Origin: an uncultured Collinsella sp.
GTDB taxonomy: Bacteria; Actinomycetota; Coriobacteriia; Coriobacteriales; Coriobacteriaceae
Length of the DNA: 64,000 bases
Direction of reading: 5' to 3'
NCBI GenBank assembly: GCA_937982065.1
Contig: CALJMO010000052.1
Coordinates: 124,001-188,000, forward strand
The notes under the pieces were generated by a model. That model made no database searches and was not told the origin of the DNA. It saw only the letters and a program-made list of their open reading frames with translations. A program made the position numbers and the translations under genes. Of this stretch, positions 52,315 through 60,170 are shown piece after piece (position 1 is the stretch's first letter; each line of letters begins with the position of its first letter).

Positions 52315-52462
52315 AGAAATCTCCCTCCTTCATGCCGCAGGCGCGCGGCATATTTTTTTGTTTTAACCAAAACGTATGGAGTTATTCAGTCGCCTCGTTT
52401 CAGCTACTCCCACTCTTTAGAAGAATCGTTGCTGGAGGCTTGGCATTGAATCGAGGCACGCC

Positions 52463-53434
52463 TTATTTCAGATATTCCTCAAAGAATGCTTTCAGTTTTT
52501 CAAACGGAATGATGTCCATCTGATCGTAAAGGTCGGTGTGGCCGGCACCAGGGATAATGAGCAATTCCTTGTTGTCCCCCATCAGCTTGCCGTACGCGGT
52601 TTCGCTGAAATAGCGGGAGTGCGCCTTCTCGCCGTGTACCAGCAACACGGCAGAGCGGATCTCGCCGGCGTACTGCAAAATCGGCATATTCAAAAACGAC
52701 AGCGAGGACGTCACATTCCAGCCGCCATTGGAGCCCAAGCTGCGGGGATGGTAGCCTCGCGGAGTCTTGTAGTAGGCGTAATAGTCCGCTACAAACTGCG
52801 GCGCATCCTCCGGTAGCGGATCGACCACGCCGCCCGCCAGCGCATAGCTGCCGTTTTTATAGTCCTCGGTGCGCTGCGCGTTCAACGCTTTCCGCTTTTC
52901 AAAGCGTGCCTGCTCGGAATCCTCGGCGTCAAAATAGCCGTTTGCGGTCACGCGGGTCATATCGTACATGGTCATAGCCGCGGTAGCTTTGATACGAGTG
53001 TCGATGGCTGCTGCATTGACTGCCATGCCGCCCCAACCGCAGATACCGATGATGCCGATACGCTCCGGGTCAACACTTTCCTGCACAGAAAGGAAATCCA
53101 CCGCTGCGCAGAAGTCCTCGGTGTTGATGTCCGGGGATGCTACATAGCGGGGCGTGCCGCCGCTCTCGCCGGTATAGGACGGGTCAAAGGCAATTGCGAA
53201 AAAGCCCAGCTCCGCCATTTTCTGCGCGTACAGACCGGAGGACTGTTCCTTCACCGCGCCAAACGGGCCGCTGACGGCGATGGCGGGCAGTTTGCCTTCC
53301 GCGTTCTTAGGCACGTACACGTCGGCCGCCAGCGTGATGCCGTATCGGTTGTGGAAGGTCGCCTTGCTGTGCTCAACCTTGTCGCTTTTGGGGAATACCT
53401 TGTCCCATTCCTGCGTCAGTTTCAACTGCTCCAT
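52463..53434 (-). CDS. Alpha/beta hydrolase with cysteine nucleophile
   Basis: A 323-residue hydrolase of the dienelactone/YcjY-type group. The nucleophile elbow reads GIIGICGWGG, with Cys in place of Ser, as in dienelactone hydrolases; GAGHTDLYDQMD supplies the histidine, and an acid lies before it. Cys at this spot is known from dienelactone hydrolase and related thioesterases. It lies two bases after the cupin-fusion gene, so the two are translationally coupled and likely act on the same carbonyl or lactone-like substrate. Confidence 0.85.
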   Translation of the reverse strand: MEQLKLTQEWDKVFPKSDKVEHSKATFHNRYGITLAADVYVPKNAEGKLPAIAVSGPFGAVKEQSSGLYAQKMAELGFFAIAFDPSYTGESGGTPRYVASPDINTEDFCAAVDFLSVQESVDPERIGIIGICGWGGMAVNAAAIDTRIKATAAMTMYDMTRVTANGYFDAEDSEQARFEKRKALNAQRTEDYKNGSYALAGGVVDPLPEDAPQFVADYYAYYKTPRGYHPRSLGSNGGWNVTSSLSFLNMPILQYAGEIRSAVLLVHGEKAHSRYFSETAYGKLMGDNKELLIIPGAGHTDLYDQMDIIPFEKLKAFFEEYLK

Positions 53435-53436
53435 GC

Positions 53437-54204
53437 CTAAACCTCCTTGTCAGTCGCTTTAAGGTATTGCTCGTCGTCCACGGCCTCCAACCACTCGTTG
53501 GAGGCCTTCTCGCCCGGAACCTCCACCGCGAGATGGGAGAACCAGCTGTCGGGCGCCGCACCGTGCCAGTGCTTTACGCCCGCGGGAATATTTACTACAT
53601 CGCCAGGGCATAGCTCTTGTGCCGGTTTGCCCCATTCCTGGTAAAGCCCTCGACCAGCCACGCAGATGAGGATCTGCCCGCCACCGCTTTTGGCGTGATG
53701 GATGTGCCAGTTGTTGCGGCAGCCGGGCTCGAGCGTAACGTTGTAAATGCCGACCTGCTCGGTGGAAAGGGGCACGAGGTAGCTTTGCCCGATAAAGTAC
53801 TTCGCAAATGCGTCGTTGGGGGCACCGATGGGAAAGGCCATCTCGTTTTGGTGTCGGGCCTTTGCGTCGGCGCCGTCGTCTTCGTCCGCCCAGACCTCCT
53901 TCGCCATGCGAAAGGCCGCCCACGCCTTGGGCCATCCCGCGTAAAACGCCGCATGCGTAAGGATTTCCGCTATCTCAGCCCTGGTCACCCCGTTGCTCTT
54001 TGCGGACATCAGATGATATTGGAACGAAGAGTCCGTCAGCCCCTGCGCCATTAGGGCCACCACCGTCACCACGCTGCGGTCTCGAAGGGAAAGCCCGTCT
54101 TCTCGGCTCCACACCTCGCCGAACAGCACATCGTCATTGAGCTGAGCGAATTTGGGGGCAAAATCCCCCAGGGCGTCTCTGCCCGCCGTCTGTTTAATTG
54201 CCAT
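53437..54204 (-). CDS. Carboxymuconolactone decarboxylase-cupin fusion protein
   Basis: A 255-residue fusion. Residues about 30-105 are an AhpD/CMD fold (LSLRDRSVVTVVALMAQGLT, then ILTHAAFYAGWPKAW) without the CxxC of AhpD. Residues about 150-245 are a cupin with NNWHIHHAKSGGGQILICVA and PAGVKHWHGAAPDSWFSH, whose histidines bind a metal. It would be a detoxifying or ring-opening enzyme with the hydrolase encoded next. ATG 54204 follows GGAGG. It is divergent from the MerR gene. Confidence 0.88.
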   Translation of the reverse strand: MAIKQTAGRDALGDFAPKFAQLNDDVLFGEVWSREDGLSLRDRSVVTVVALMAQGLTDSSFQYHLMSAKSNGVTRAEIAEILTHAAFYAGWPKAWAAFRMAKEVWADEDDGADAKARHQNEMAFPIGAPNDAFAKYFIGQSYLVPLSTEQVGIYNVTLEPGCRNNWHIHHAKSGGGQILICVAGRGLYQEWGKPAQELCPGDVVNIPAGVKHWHGAAPDSWFSHLAVEVPGEKASNEWLEAVDDEQYLKATDKEV

Positions 54205-54410
54205 GATCGATTTCCTCCTATCGATGGTTCTGGACACGAATCCGTCTCCGCGCGGCTAAGTAGCCCGCCTAGATTTCCATGCCCATTCGTCGCGCCTGCT
54301 CAAGAGCAGGGTGCCCAGCGATTTCGCCCACGCCGTTCACGCCGCCGGCGAAAACCGTTTTGCCCATTACGGACCACCCCTTGCGCTACCGATTTATATT
54401 GACGAGAATG

Positions 54411-54441
54411 AAGGTAATACCTAAACCTGACTTTAGGTCAA
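54411..54441 (-). promoter_or_regulatory. MerR-type promoter of the cupin-fusion operon
   Basis: On the minus strand TTGACC and TACCTT are separated by 19 bases, the long spacing used by MerR-type activators, and the dyad CCTAAA-N6-TTTAGG (54420-54437) lies inside the spacer. The MerR gene starts 36 bases to the right. Confidence 0.6.
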
Positions 54442-54472
54442 GGAATGAATTCGAGATTTATTCGGAGGGGCC

Positions 54473-54913
54473 ATGTACACAATCGGACAGGTGGCGGAAA
54501 TGTTCGGCTTGCCCGCCTCAACGCTGCGGTATTACGACAAGCAGGGATTGTTCCCGGGGCTGGAGCGGACGTCCGGCATTCGTCGATTCGGCGACACGGA
54601 ACTCGAGGCGCTTCGAGTCATCGAATGCCTGAAGAAAGCGGGGATGGAGATCAAGGACATCCGTCTGTTCATGGAATGGTGTGCGGAGGGCCCGTCCACT
54701 TACCCCCAGCGCAAGGCCATGTTCGAGGAGCGTAAGGCCCATATGGAGTCGGAGATCGAGAGCATGAACCGCGCGCTGGACATGTTGAAGTTCAAATGCT
54801 GGTACTACGGGCAGCTGAATCAGGGCAACAGCGAGGCTGAGCTGAAGGCACTGATTCCCGACGGCTTGCCAGAAGGAATCAAAGAGGCCTACGAAAACGC
54901 TCACGCTCGATAG
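54473..54913 (+). CDS. MerR family transcriptional regulator
   Basis: A 146-residue regulator: helix-turn-helix and wing at 1-70 (YTIGQVAEMFGLPASTLRYY, then DKQGLFPGLERTSGIRRFGD), followed by the dimerisation helix (EERKAHMESEIESMNRALDM). One cysteine lies in FKCWYYG, near the C-terminus, the type of position used in aldehyde-responsive AdhR/NmlR-like MerR proteins; this link is tentative. ATG with GGAGGGG upstream. It is divergent from the CMD-cupin/hydrolase operon, whose promoter has the MerR-type 19-base spacing. Confidence 0.92.
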   Translation: MYTIGQVAEMFGLPASTLRYYDKQGLFPGLERTSGIRRFGDTELEALRVIECLKKAGMEIKDIRLFMEWCAEGPSTYPQRKAMFEERKAHMESEIESMNRALDMLKFKCWYYGQLNQGNSEAELKALIPDGLPEGIKEAYENAHAR

Positions 54914-54974
54914 TGCCGTCCGATGCTCAAGGGAGTTCGTCAAGGAGTTCTTTTTCGGGTAGCAATGAAAAAAG

Positions 54975-55010
54975 AAGGCCGCCGAACCAGAAGATTCGGA
55001 GGCCTTTATT
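54975..55010 (+). terminator. Terminator of the MerR gene
   Basis: AAGGCCGCCGAA pairs with TTCGGAGGCCTT with one bulge, followed by TATT, about 60 bases after the stop. Confidence 0.7.
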
Positions 55011-55099
55011 CCTGCCACTTTGCTGATAGCGCAGTTCAGTGGCGATGCCGAAACGATCGATAATCCTCTTTGACGCTTGTTTAGCGAAATGGGAAGCGC

Positions 55100-55261
55100 A
55101 TGACAGCCATCCAGCGAGCCCTGGGGTATCCGGGCAGAAAGGGCCTGTTGGCGAAATGGATCGACCGCTACATCCGCTGGGGCAACGAGAAGAGGCTGAA
55201 GCGATCGCTCGGGGGGATGAGCCCGTTGCAATACAGACGCAGCCTGGGCTTTGTCGCATAA
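55100..55261 (+). pseudogene. IS3-family transposase remnant (internal deletion)
   Basis: A 53-codon frame begins IQRALGYPGRKGLLAKWI, which matches the start of IS3-type OrfA, and ends YIRWGNEKRLKRSLGG, then MSPLQYRRSLGFVA, which is the end of IS150-type OrfB. The whole catalytic core between is deleted. No terminal inverted repeats were found nearby. Confidence 0.75.
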
Positions 55262-55373
55262 TTGTCAGGTACGGAAAAACCGACCCATCTCCGTTTGATA
55301 TTGTTCTGAACGGCCTCGATTACACGGATTGCATCCCGATGCAGGATGCTTCCTTTCCCGCTGGGGCAAAAGA

Positions 55374-55832
55374 TCACTTGTCCAGCGGCTCCATGATTTC
55401 TAATATGATTCCATCTGGATCCCGAAAGTAGAAGGCTTTGCTCCGGCCAAAGCCATCCTGCCGAAAATCAAATTCCTGGGGAGCGGAGAAACACTCCACG
55501 CCCTGCTCCGCCAGTTTTTGATAGACCGCATCGGCATCCTCTGCACAGAAGCAAAGTTCTGATATGGAAGTTGTGAAAAGATCCATGGGCTTGCGGTGAA
55601 TTTCATCCTCCACAAACTGGATCAGTTCCACCGGCGGCATATGCAGCTGATCCGAGCCGTTCAAATAAGCAACCCGTGCCTTGCAGTTTTCTCGCCGGAA
55701 CATTGCCTCCGTCTCTTTTCCCTCCATCAGGAGCTCCCCCTGATACTGAAGGCCCAGCACATCCCGATAAAACGCCACGGAACGGTCCAGGTCACTGACC
55801 GTCAATCCCACATGGTAGATCTGTCGAATCAT
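55374..55832 (-). CDS. VOC/glyoxalase family protein
   Basis: A 152-residue vicinal-oxygen-chelate protein made of two betaalphabetabetabeta units. RQIYHVGLTVSDLDRSVAFY starts unit one with a metal-ligand His, and ISELCFCAEDADAVYQKLAE starts unit two; SKAFYFRDPDGIILEIME ends it with the glutamate ligand. The family includes glyoxalase I and antibiotic-resistance proteins. ATG 55832 with GAGGAGG upstream. It is separate from the MerR unit, next to the remnant at 55846. Confidence 0.9.
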   Translation of the reverse strand: MIRQIYHVGLTVSDLDRSVAFYRDVLGLQYQGELLMEGKETEAMFRRENCKARVAYLNGSDQLHMPPVELIQFVEDEIHRKPMDLFTTSISELCFCAEDADAVYQKLAEQGVECFSAPQEFDFRQDGFGRSKAFYFRDPDGIILEIMEPLDK

Positions 55833-55845
55833 GAGCTCCTCCTCG

Positions 55846-56003
55846 TTAGTTGCTTTCTGCTGGTTTAATGAGGGCATGGAACAGAAAAGCGAGTCCATTT
55901 ATTGAGATAATGTGGCCGATTCCGGCAAGCCCTCCGATCATATGGTCCATAAAGCTACCCATCGGAAGTGCTTCGGCAAGAATAACGAAAACACCAGGTC
56001 AAA
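55846..56003 (-). pseudogene. C-terminal fragment of a membrane protein gene
   Basis: A minus-strand frame upstream of the VOC gene reads GVFVILAEALPMGSFMDHMI, then GGLAGIGHIISINGLAFLFH, then ALIKPAESN before TAA. It is protein-like and ends with a proper stop, but no start or N-terminal part is present: homology stops at about 56003, near a direct GGGTACC repeat. A truncated permease-like gene; family not recognised. Confidence 0.55.
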
Positions 56004-56869
56004 CGCCCCTATGGGTACCGAGAGGCTCAACTGAGTATTAAATGGGTACCAAACGTCAATGTAATCTTTACTGAATTAAAACCAAATATCAAGGCTAGCT
56101 GCGCGGATAATTGCTCATAAAGGGACGCTCCCTGAAAAATTGATACCCTGATATCCAGCGTTGTCCCAACTCATGGCAACCATGAGCTCAGACGGCTTGC
56201 TGCAGAAAATCGATACGATACAAAAAGAGAAATACCCCGTGATACCACAGGGCACTTCTAACAACTAACACTCTTTTAAATGGAATTATTCCCACTCGTT
56301 GGCGCCGGTTCTGACGTCCTGTCATTCCAGTTGCATCCAGTTTTCGGTGCCGTCTCGAGCCGAGTTCCGCCAGGTAACGCCATGTCGTGCTTCGTCGGCC
56401 TCGGGGACATAAGCTGGGACAACTTCAAAACCTTTTTTCAAACTCAGAACGTTGAGTTTTTGTTTTTGTCCCAAAGGCCACGATTGGCCGCCTTTGGAGG
56501 CTCGATAGCGCCGAAAACGCTCGTTTTGAAACTCAGCCGCTCTTTAGCCTGAAAGCCGCCAGCTGCAATCGCAAGCGAATCAACGCAGGTGGCTTGCGCA
56601 CCATTCGCAAAACCCCAGGTCGCAGACTTTCGCCATCGGTGGGCAAAGTGAGTAGTCTCGGGTGGCTTGCCCATGAGTTAGCGAACGAGCCCTGAGATTC
56701 CGCTGACGTCCGGAAACGCTTCGAGCTCCCTTGATTTTTCAGACAGTACATGATATAAGGCAATTGGTTTCCCGTTAGGAAGGCTTCCAAGTGCCGGGGA
56801 CGTTTTCCCCGGCTTTTTTCTTATCCGGGAAAACTCCGCGATAGCCCTACGCGGCGCTCAGAACTCCTG
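56004..56869. other. Gene-free stretch, possibly transcribed
   Basis: No protein-coding frame with signals of translation. Hairpin-like segments include AACTCAGAACGTTGAGTT near 56444. GGTGGCTTGCGCACC and GGGTGGCTTGCCC lie between 56588 and 56676. The block ends in a good terminator at 56793. Several tracts look like decayed gene sequence. Could hold a non-coding RNA. Confidence 0.35.
56793..56819 (+). terminator. Intrinsic terminator without an obvious upstream gene
   Basis: GCCGGGG pairs with CCCCGGC around an ACGTTTT loop, followed by TTTTTT on the plus strand. There is no gene in the preceding 800 bases, so an unannotated transcript may end here. Confidence 0.75.
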
Positions 56870-57052
56870 CTAGCCGAGCAGCCACCTCGCGAGGTCCAGC
56901 ACGAGAACGCCCTCCCGGGTATAGGGCTCGTGCCTCGTGCGGGCGATGAGAACCTTCGGGAACGCATCCCTGACGGACAGCAGCGGTGCGAGCTCCCTCT
57001 CGGTTTCGAAACTCGAGATGTTTTTAAGTTTCGAAACTGAGGGGCGATGCAC
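56870..57052 (-). pseudogene. DUF4143/AAA-ATPase C-terminal remnant
   Basis: A 60-codon minus frame reads SSFETERELAPLLSVRDAFP, then KVLIARTRHEPYTREGVLVL and DLARWLLG. The ELAPL..IRDxFPK..I.. and GVxxLxxxxWLL pattern is that of the C-terminal end of ATP-binding DUF4143-type proteins. No ATPase part is nearby; a lone tail, so a remnant. Confidence 0.6.
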
Positions 57053-57139
57053 GTAGGCATATTATCGAGAATTCGAAATTCCGACCCCAGTCACAGCATG
57101 CCGGCAGCGAGGTCAATGCGCATTCGCACGTGCTACAAT

Positions 57140-57262
57140 CCAACCACCAGAGATGAAAACACAGTCCCCGTCGGGTAGTCGTGGGCGTGCGCTAGTCCGC
57201 ATCAGTAACCTGCCTCCTTGGTTGTCCCTTCTCTGCATGGTCATCTACATAAAGGAGGAACC
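57140..57262 (+). ncRNA. Candidate yjdF (azaaromatic) riboswitch leader
   Basis: A ~120-nt leader follows a -10-like TACAAT at 57133 and includes GATGAAAACACAGTCCCC, then GTCGGGTAGTCGTGGGCG and further pairable GC segments before AAAGGAGG. yjdF genes are classically preceded by the yjdF riboswitch, and the CCC/GGG and GTAGTCG parts look suitable. Identification rests on position; I could not align it to a covariance model. Confidence 0.45.
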
Positions 57263-57266
57263 AACC

Positions 57267-57686
57267 ATGCAGATCAGCGTGTCGTCCACCCTGACCGTAT
57301 ATCACGACGGTCAATTCTGGGTCGGGATGGCGGAGCATGTCGAGGACGGAAGGTACGGCGTCGCCCGCATCGTCTTCGGCGCGGAGCCGTCCGATGAGGA
57401 GATCCTGCAGTTCGTTGTCGGCAAATGGGAGAAACTCTCGTTCTTCGGTGACGACCCGGTCGAGACGAGCAAACCCGCGAAGAACCCCAAGCGGCGCGCC
57501 CGTGAGGCGGCGAAAGTCCTTAAACGACCGGCGGTGAGCACCAAGGCACAACAGGCGTTCGCGGCACAGCGGAAAGCGATGAAGCGGGAGTCGGCTCAAG
57601 CAAGAAGCCAGCGTCGCGCGGATGAGGCGGAGACGCGCTTCGAGCAGCGAAAGTTGAAGCGCAAGCAGAAACATCGCGGGCATTGA
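57267..57686 (+). CDS. yjdF: YjdF/DUF2992 family protein
   Basis: A 139-residue protein. The N-terminal 65 residues carry the DUF2992 fold (STLTVYHDGQFWVGMAEHVE, then VARIVFGAEPSDEEIL, then FVVGKWEKLSFF), and the C-terminal 60 are a highly basic Lys/Arg/Ala coil (KPAKNPKRRAREAAK, AAQRKAMKRESAQARSQRRA). Family members are widespread in Firmicutes and Actinobacteria and are controlled by a riboswitch for azaaromatic compounds; biochemical role unknown. ATG 57267 follows AAAGGAGG. See the candidate leader at 57140. Confidence 0.9.
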   Translation: MQISVSSTLTVYHDGQFWVGMAEHVEDGRYGVARIVFGAEPSDEEILQFVVGKWEKLSFFGDDPVETSKPAKNPKRRAREAAKVLKRPAVSTKAQQAFAAQRKAMKRESAQARSQRRADEAETRFEQRKLKRKQKHRGH

Positions 57687-57851
57687 TCGCTATTTGCAGC
57701 AAGGCAAACCATATACAGCAGCGGCGCCAGTTCCACTTGAAGCCGACGCCGCGTAGACGCTGATGGTGACGGCTATGCACGGGCACGGGCGCGCCACCGC
57801 ACTTCACAGCTTGTTTCTCAAGTATTTGGGACGCACACGCGGCGTTCAAAA

Positions 57852-57870
57852 ATGCGGAGCGACTCCGCAT
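57852..57870 (-). terminator. Intrinsic terminator of the toxin gene
   Basis: On the minus strand ATGCGGAG-TCG-CTCCGCAT is followed by TTTT, 24 bases after the stop codon. Confidence 0.8.
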
Positions 57871-57894
57871 GGCTCGAGACTGAGCCGAGATGCC

Positions 57895-58344
57895 CTACTT
57901 CTCGCCCTCCAGCAGCCCCACGATGCGGTCGATGTCGACGGCAAAGCGAGGCCTTCCCTCGCGCTCGTAGCGGTCGAGGTATGCCTGGCACTCGGAGACA
58001 ATGCGTTTGGTGTTGCCATCGATGATGCGCTGGAGCGTCTCGTAGTAGGCCGAGCCCTCGGTCCTGAAGCGGCGCTGGTAGGCCTTGGTTATGGGGAACA
58101 TCTTGATGTAGTGGATGCCGTGGCGGCAGCCGGGGCGCGTCGTGGGGCGGGGTGGCAACGCAAAGTACTGGTCTTTGGGCACGTTAGGGGCGATGTTGGA
58201 ACGCAGCGGCACGGCGAAGTCCCTGCGCTTTCCGCGGAAACGCAGCCTCACCACCACGATGCAGGGGCGATTGTGCTTAAGCATGAGCTCGCGGTCGCCA
58301 TCGACGAGGTCGAAGAAGTCTTGGGAGATGGATACGATCTTCAT
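57895..58344 (-). CDS. TenpN/ToxN-like type III toxin endoribonuclease
   Basis: A 149-residue protein. MKIVSISQDFFDLVDGDREL, then KHNRPCIVVVRLRFRGKRRD, FAVPLRSNI and HGIHYIKMFPITKAYQRRF match the TenpN branch of the ToxN/AbiQ endoribonuclease family: strand and helix order, the I-x-P-x-R-S/T motif and the D-Y-x-K core (here HYIKM). Toxins of this family cut RNA and are held inactive by a repeated antitoxin RNA. ATG 58344 has an A/G run, AAGGGGGGG, before it. No adjacent antitoxin protein exists. Upstream antitoxin RNA candidate: see next entry. Confidence 0.68.
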   Translation of the reverse strand: MKIVSISQDFFDLVDGDRELMLKHNRPCIVVVRLRFRGKRRDFAVPLRSNIAPNVPKDQYFALPPRPTTRPGCRHGIHYIKMFPITKAYQRRFRTEGSAYYETLQRIIDGNTKRIVSECQAYLDRYEREGRPRFAVDIDRIVGLLEGEK

Positions 58345-58500
58345 CGGTTGCGCCCCCCCTTCATACGAAGCGGGGCCCGCATCGCTGCAGGCCCCTACAG
58401 GTGGGCGATATTCTACGCCTTGCGGCACCCCGTCGCCCACGGAGGCTAAACGTACACGTAAGCCGTACTCTGAAAGCCGCGGCTTCCGGCAAGTAGTTTA
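58345..58500 (-). ncRNA. Candidate type III antitoxin RNA region
   Basis: Between a -10-like TATAAA (minus strand, near 58498) and the toxin start lie about 150 nt with a hairpin GTGGGCGA...TCGCCCAC (58409-58440) and then GGGGCC...GGCCCC, the place of the transcriptional terminator expected between antitoxin RNA and toxin gene. I do not see clear tandem repeat units, which a TenpI antitoxin should have, so this is tentative. Confidence 0.35.
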
Positions 58501-58616
58501 TACCACGAAAGGTCGCTTTCGATGCGCATAGCTCGCAAAACAACACTCGCTGGGCCGTCACCCCTGGCCGTTACCCTCCAATCTTCATTGGAGTCAGCAG
58601 GTCAATTCATATAGTC

Positions 58617-58657
58617 ATGGGGGTTTATCCTAAAGGGAATCAAATTTATACCCCCAT
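58617..58657. repeat. Palindromic hairpin ATGGGGGTTTAT / ATACCCCCAT
   Basis: ATGGGGGTTTAT pairs with ATACCCCCAT around an AT-rich loop. A second small hairpin, CTCCAATCTTCATTGGAG, is at 58576-58592. Both lie between the toxin unit and the methyltransferase operon. Confidence 0.55.
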
Positions 58658-58836
58658 AACTAAGGATTTTTCTATTCCCACTCAATGACTAGAGCCCTGG
58701 TGTAATTGGCTGGATCACCGTTCCGGGAACCGGTATCGACCTACCTGTCCGCCAAGCGCCTTCTTCAGCTCCAGCCTAGTATCTGACTCGCGCCGTTATA
58801 AGCGAAAACCGCAGAGATGCGTTTTAGCCAGGAAAA

Positions 58837-58855
58837 TAAGGTTAGCCTTATCTTA
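58837..58855. promoter_or_regulatory. DtxR/IdeR-like iron box
   Basis: TAAGGTTAGCCTTATCTTA matches the 19-bp consensus TWAGGTWAGSCTWACCTWA at 18 positions. It lies 55 bases upstream of the methyltransferase operon start, over the promoter region (TATAGT at 58874). This would make the operon repressed by iron. Confidence 0.65.
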
Positions 58856-58910
58856 CTGCATGATTCGTGTGTTATAGTTAGATGTCTCTAACTATTTGGG
58901 GGCGATAGCA

Positions 58911-59540
58911 ATGCACGAACGCAAGGGCTTCTGGGACAAGAATGCCGGTCGGTACGACCGTTTCATGCGAAAGGACCGGGCGGCGTATGAGAAGATGTAT
59001 GAGCTGATCAGGCCGGTGGTAAAAGCAAAAACCGTACTGGAGGTTGCCACCGGCACGGGGCTTATCGCAAAGAGCATCGTAAATGCGGCGGCGCACATCG
59101 AGGCTACGGACGCTTCTGCAAAGATGATCCTTGAAGCAAAGCGGGACAATCAATCCGCAAAGCTGCACTTTTCCGTACAAGATATGTTCCGCCTGCCCTA
59201 TGCACAGAAGTCCTTTGATGTGGTGATCGCGTCCAACGCGCTTCACATAGTGCCGCATCCGGAAAAGGCCCTGCAAGAAATCAGGCGGGTGCTGAAGGAC
59301 GACGGCGTGCTCATCGCGCCAACCTTCACCCACGCGGGGAGCTCAGTTTCCGGCAAGGCAAAAGCCTATTTCATGAGTATGGCGGGATTCCCCCTCCACA
59401 GCAGGTGGACAAGCGAGGAATACCTACGTTTCCTGCGTCAAAACGGCTGGGCAGTGCAGAAAAGCGCGGTGCTGAAGGCCTCGTTCCCGTTGACCTATGC
59501 GGAATGCACGAAATCGGAGGGGCCAGATGTCGTTCTTTGA
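58911..59540 (+). CDS. Class I SAM-dependent methyltransferase A
   Basis: A 209-residue cytosolic methyltransferase. It begins MHERKGFWDKNAGRYDRFMR, and motif I is VLEVATGTGLIAKSI (Gly-x-Gly of the SAM pocket); FSVQDMFRLPYAQKSFDVVI is the motif near post-I to IV, then VPHPEKALQEIRRVLKDDGV. It looks like a UbiE/COQ5-type small-molecule methyltransferase; substrate unknown. It is the first gene after the iron box and overlaps the next by 14 bases. ATG follows GGGGG by eight bases. Confidence 0.9.
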   Translation: MHERKGFWDKNAGRYDRFMRKDRAAYEKMYELIRPVVKAKTVLEVATGTGLIAKSIVNAAAHIEATDASAKMILEAKRDNQSAKLHFSVQDMFRLPYAQKSFDVVIASNALHIVPHPEKALQEIRRVLKDDGVLIAPTFTHAGSSVSGKAKAYFMSMAGFPLHSRWTSEEYLRFLRQNGWAVQKSAVLKASFPLTYAECTKSEGPDVVL

Positions 59541-60132
59541 AAACACCCGCAAGCCCGTGGGCCTCGGCGGAAAACTTATGGTTGCCATGATGAATCTGGG
59601 GCACAGCCCTGTGGCGCGGTGGGGACTTCGATTTCTACGACTTGCGCCAAATGCCAAGGTGCTGGATTGCGGCTGCGGCGGCGGGGCGAACATAAAACGG
59701 CTGCTGAAAAAATGCCCGCATGGCGTCGTCAAGGGCATCGACTATTCGCCCGTCAGCGTGGAGAAGACTAGAAAGCTCAACCGAACCGCAATTCAGGAGG
59801 GGCGTTGCGCCGTTCTGCAAGGCAGTGTGGCGGATATGGCATTTGAGGATAGCTGCTTCGATGCAGTCACGGCCTTTGAGACCGTCTACTTTTGGCCTGA
59901 TTTGCCCCGATGCTTCCGTGAGGTCTGGCGGACGCTGAAGCCAGGCGGGACAATTCTTATCTGCAACGAGAGCAATGGCGATACGGACAAGGACGAGAGG
60001 TGGACGCAGATCATCGGCGGCATGACCATCTACAAGGACATTGAATTAAAAGCTTGTCTGGAGCAGGCGGGTTTTCACGAGGTGCAGATACACAAAAAGA
60101 AAAAGTGGCTCTGCGTCACGGCGCGGAAGTAA
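59527..60132 (+). CDS. Class I SAM-dependent methyltransferase B
   Basis: A 201-residue methyltransferase overlapping gene A by 14 bases. Motif I is VLDCGCGGGANIKRLL, with AVTAFETVYFWPDLPRCFRE as the post-II/IV region and RTLKPGGTILICNESNGDTD as the typical methyltransferase-11 motif. ATG 59527 with GGAGG six bases upstream. It likely acts on the same small molecule as A. Together with the LCM-type protein at 60248 it makes a three-methyltransferase iron-regulated unit. Confidence 0.9.
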   Translation: MSFFENTRKPVGLGGKLMVAMMNLGHSPVARWGLRFLRLAPNAKVLDCGCGGGANIKRLLKKCPHGVVKGIDYSPVSVEKTRKLNRTAIQEGRCAVLQGSVADMAFEDSCFDAVTAFETVYFWPDLPRCFREVWRTLKPGGTILICNESNGDTDKDERWTQIIGGMTIYKDIELKACLEQAGFHEVQIHKKKKWLCVTARK

Positions 60133-60170
60133 GGGCATCAAGCACGGGTGTTTTTGCATCCATCCTGCAC

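Noticed and set aside
52332..52523. Small plus frame between hydrolase and FMN reductase genes
   Set aside because: No ribosome site and no protein character; overlaps the hydrolase stop.
54279..54632. Plus frame across the MerR promoter
   Set aside because: Overlaps the MerR gene in another frame and lacks a start signal.
56280..56820. tmRNA, RNase P RNA or 6S RNA
   Set aside because: None of the conserved sequences (tmRNA acceptor CCA end, RNase P core GAGGAAAGTCC) could be found on either strand.
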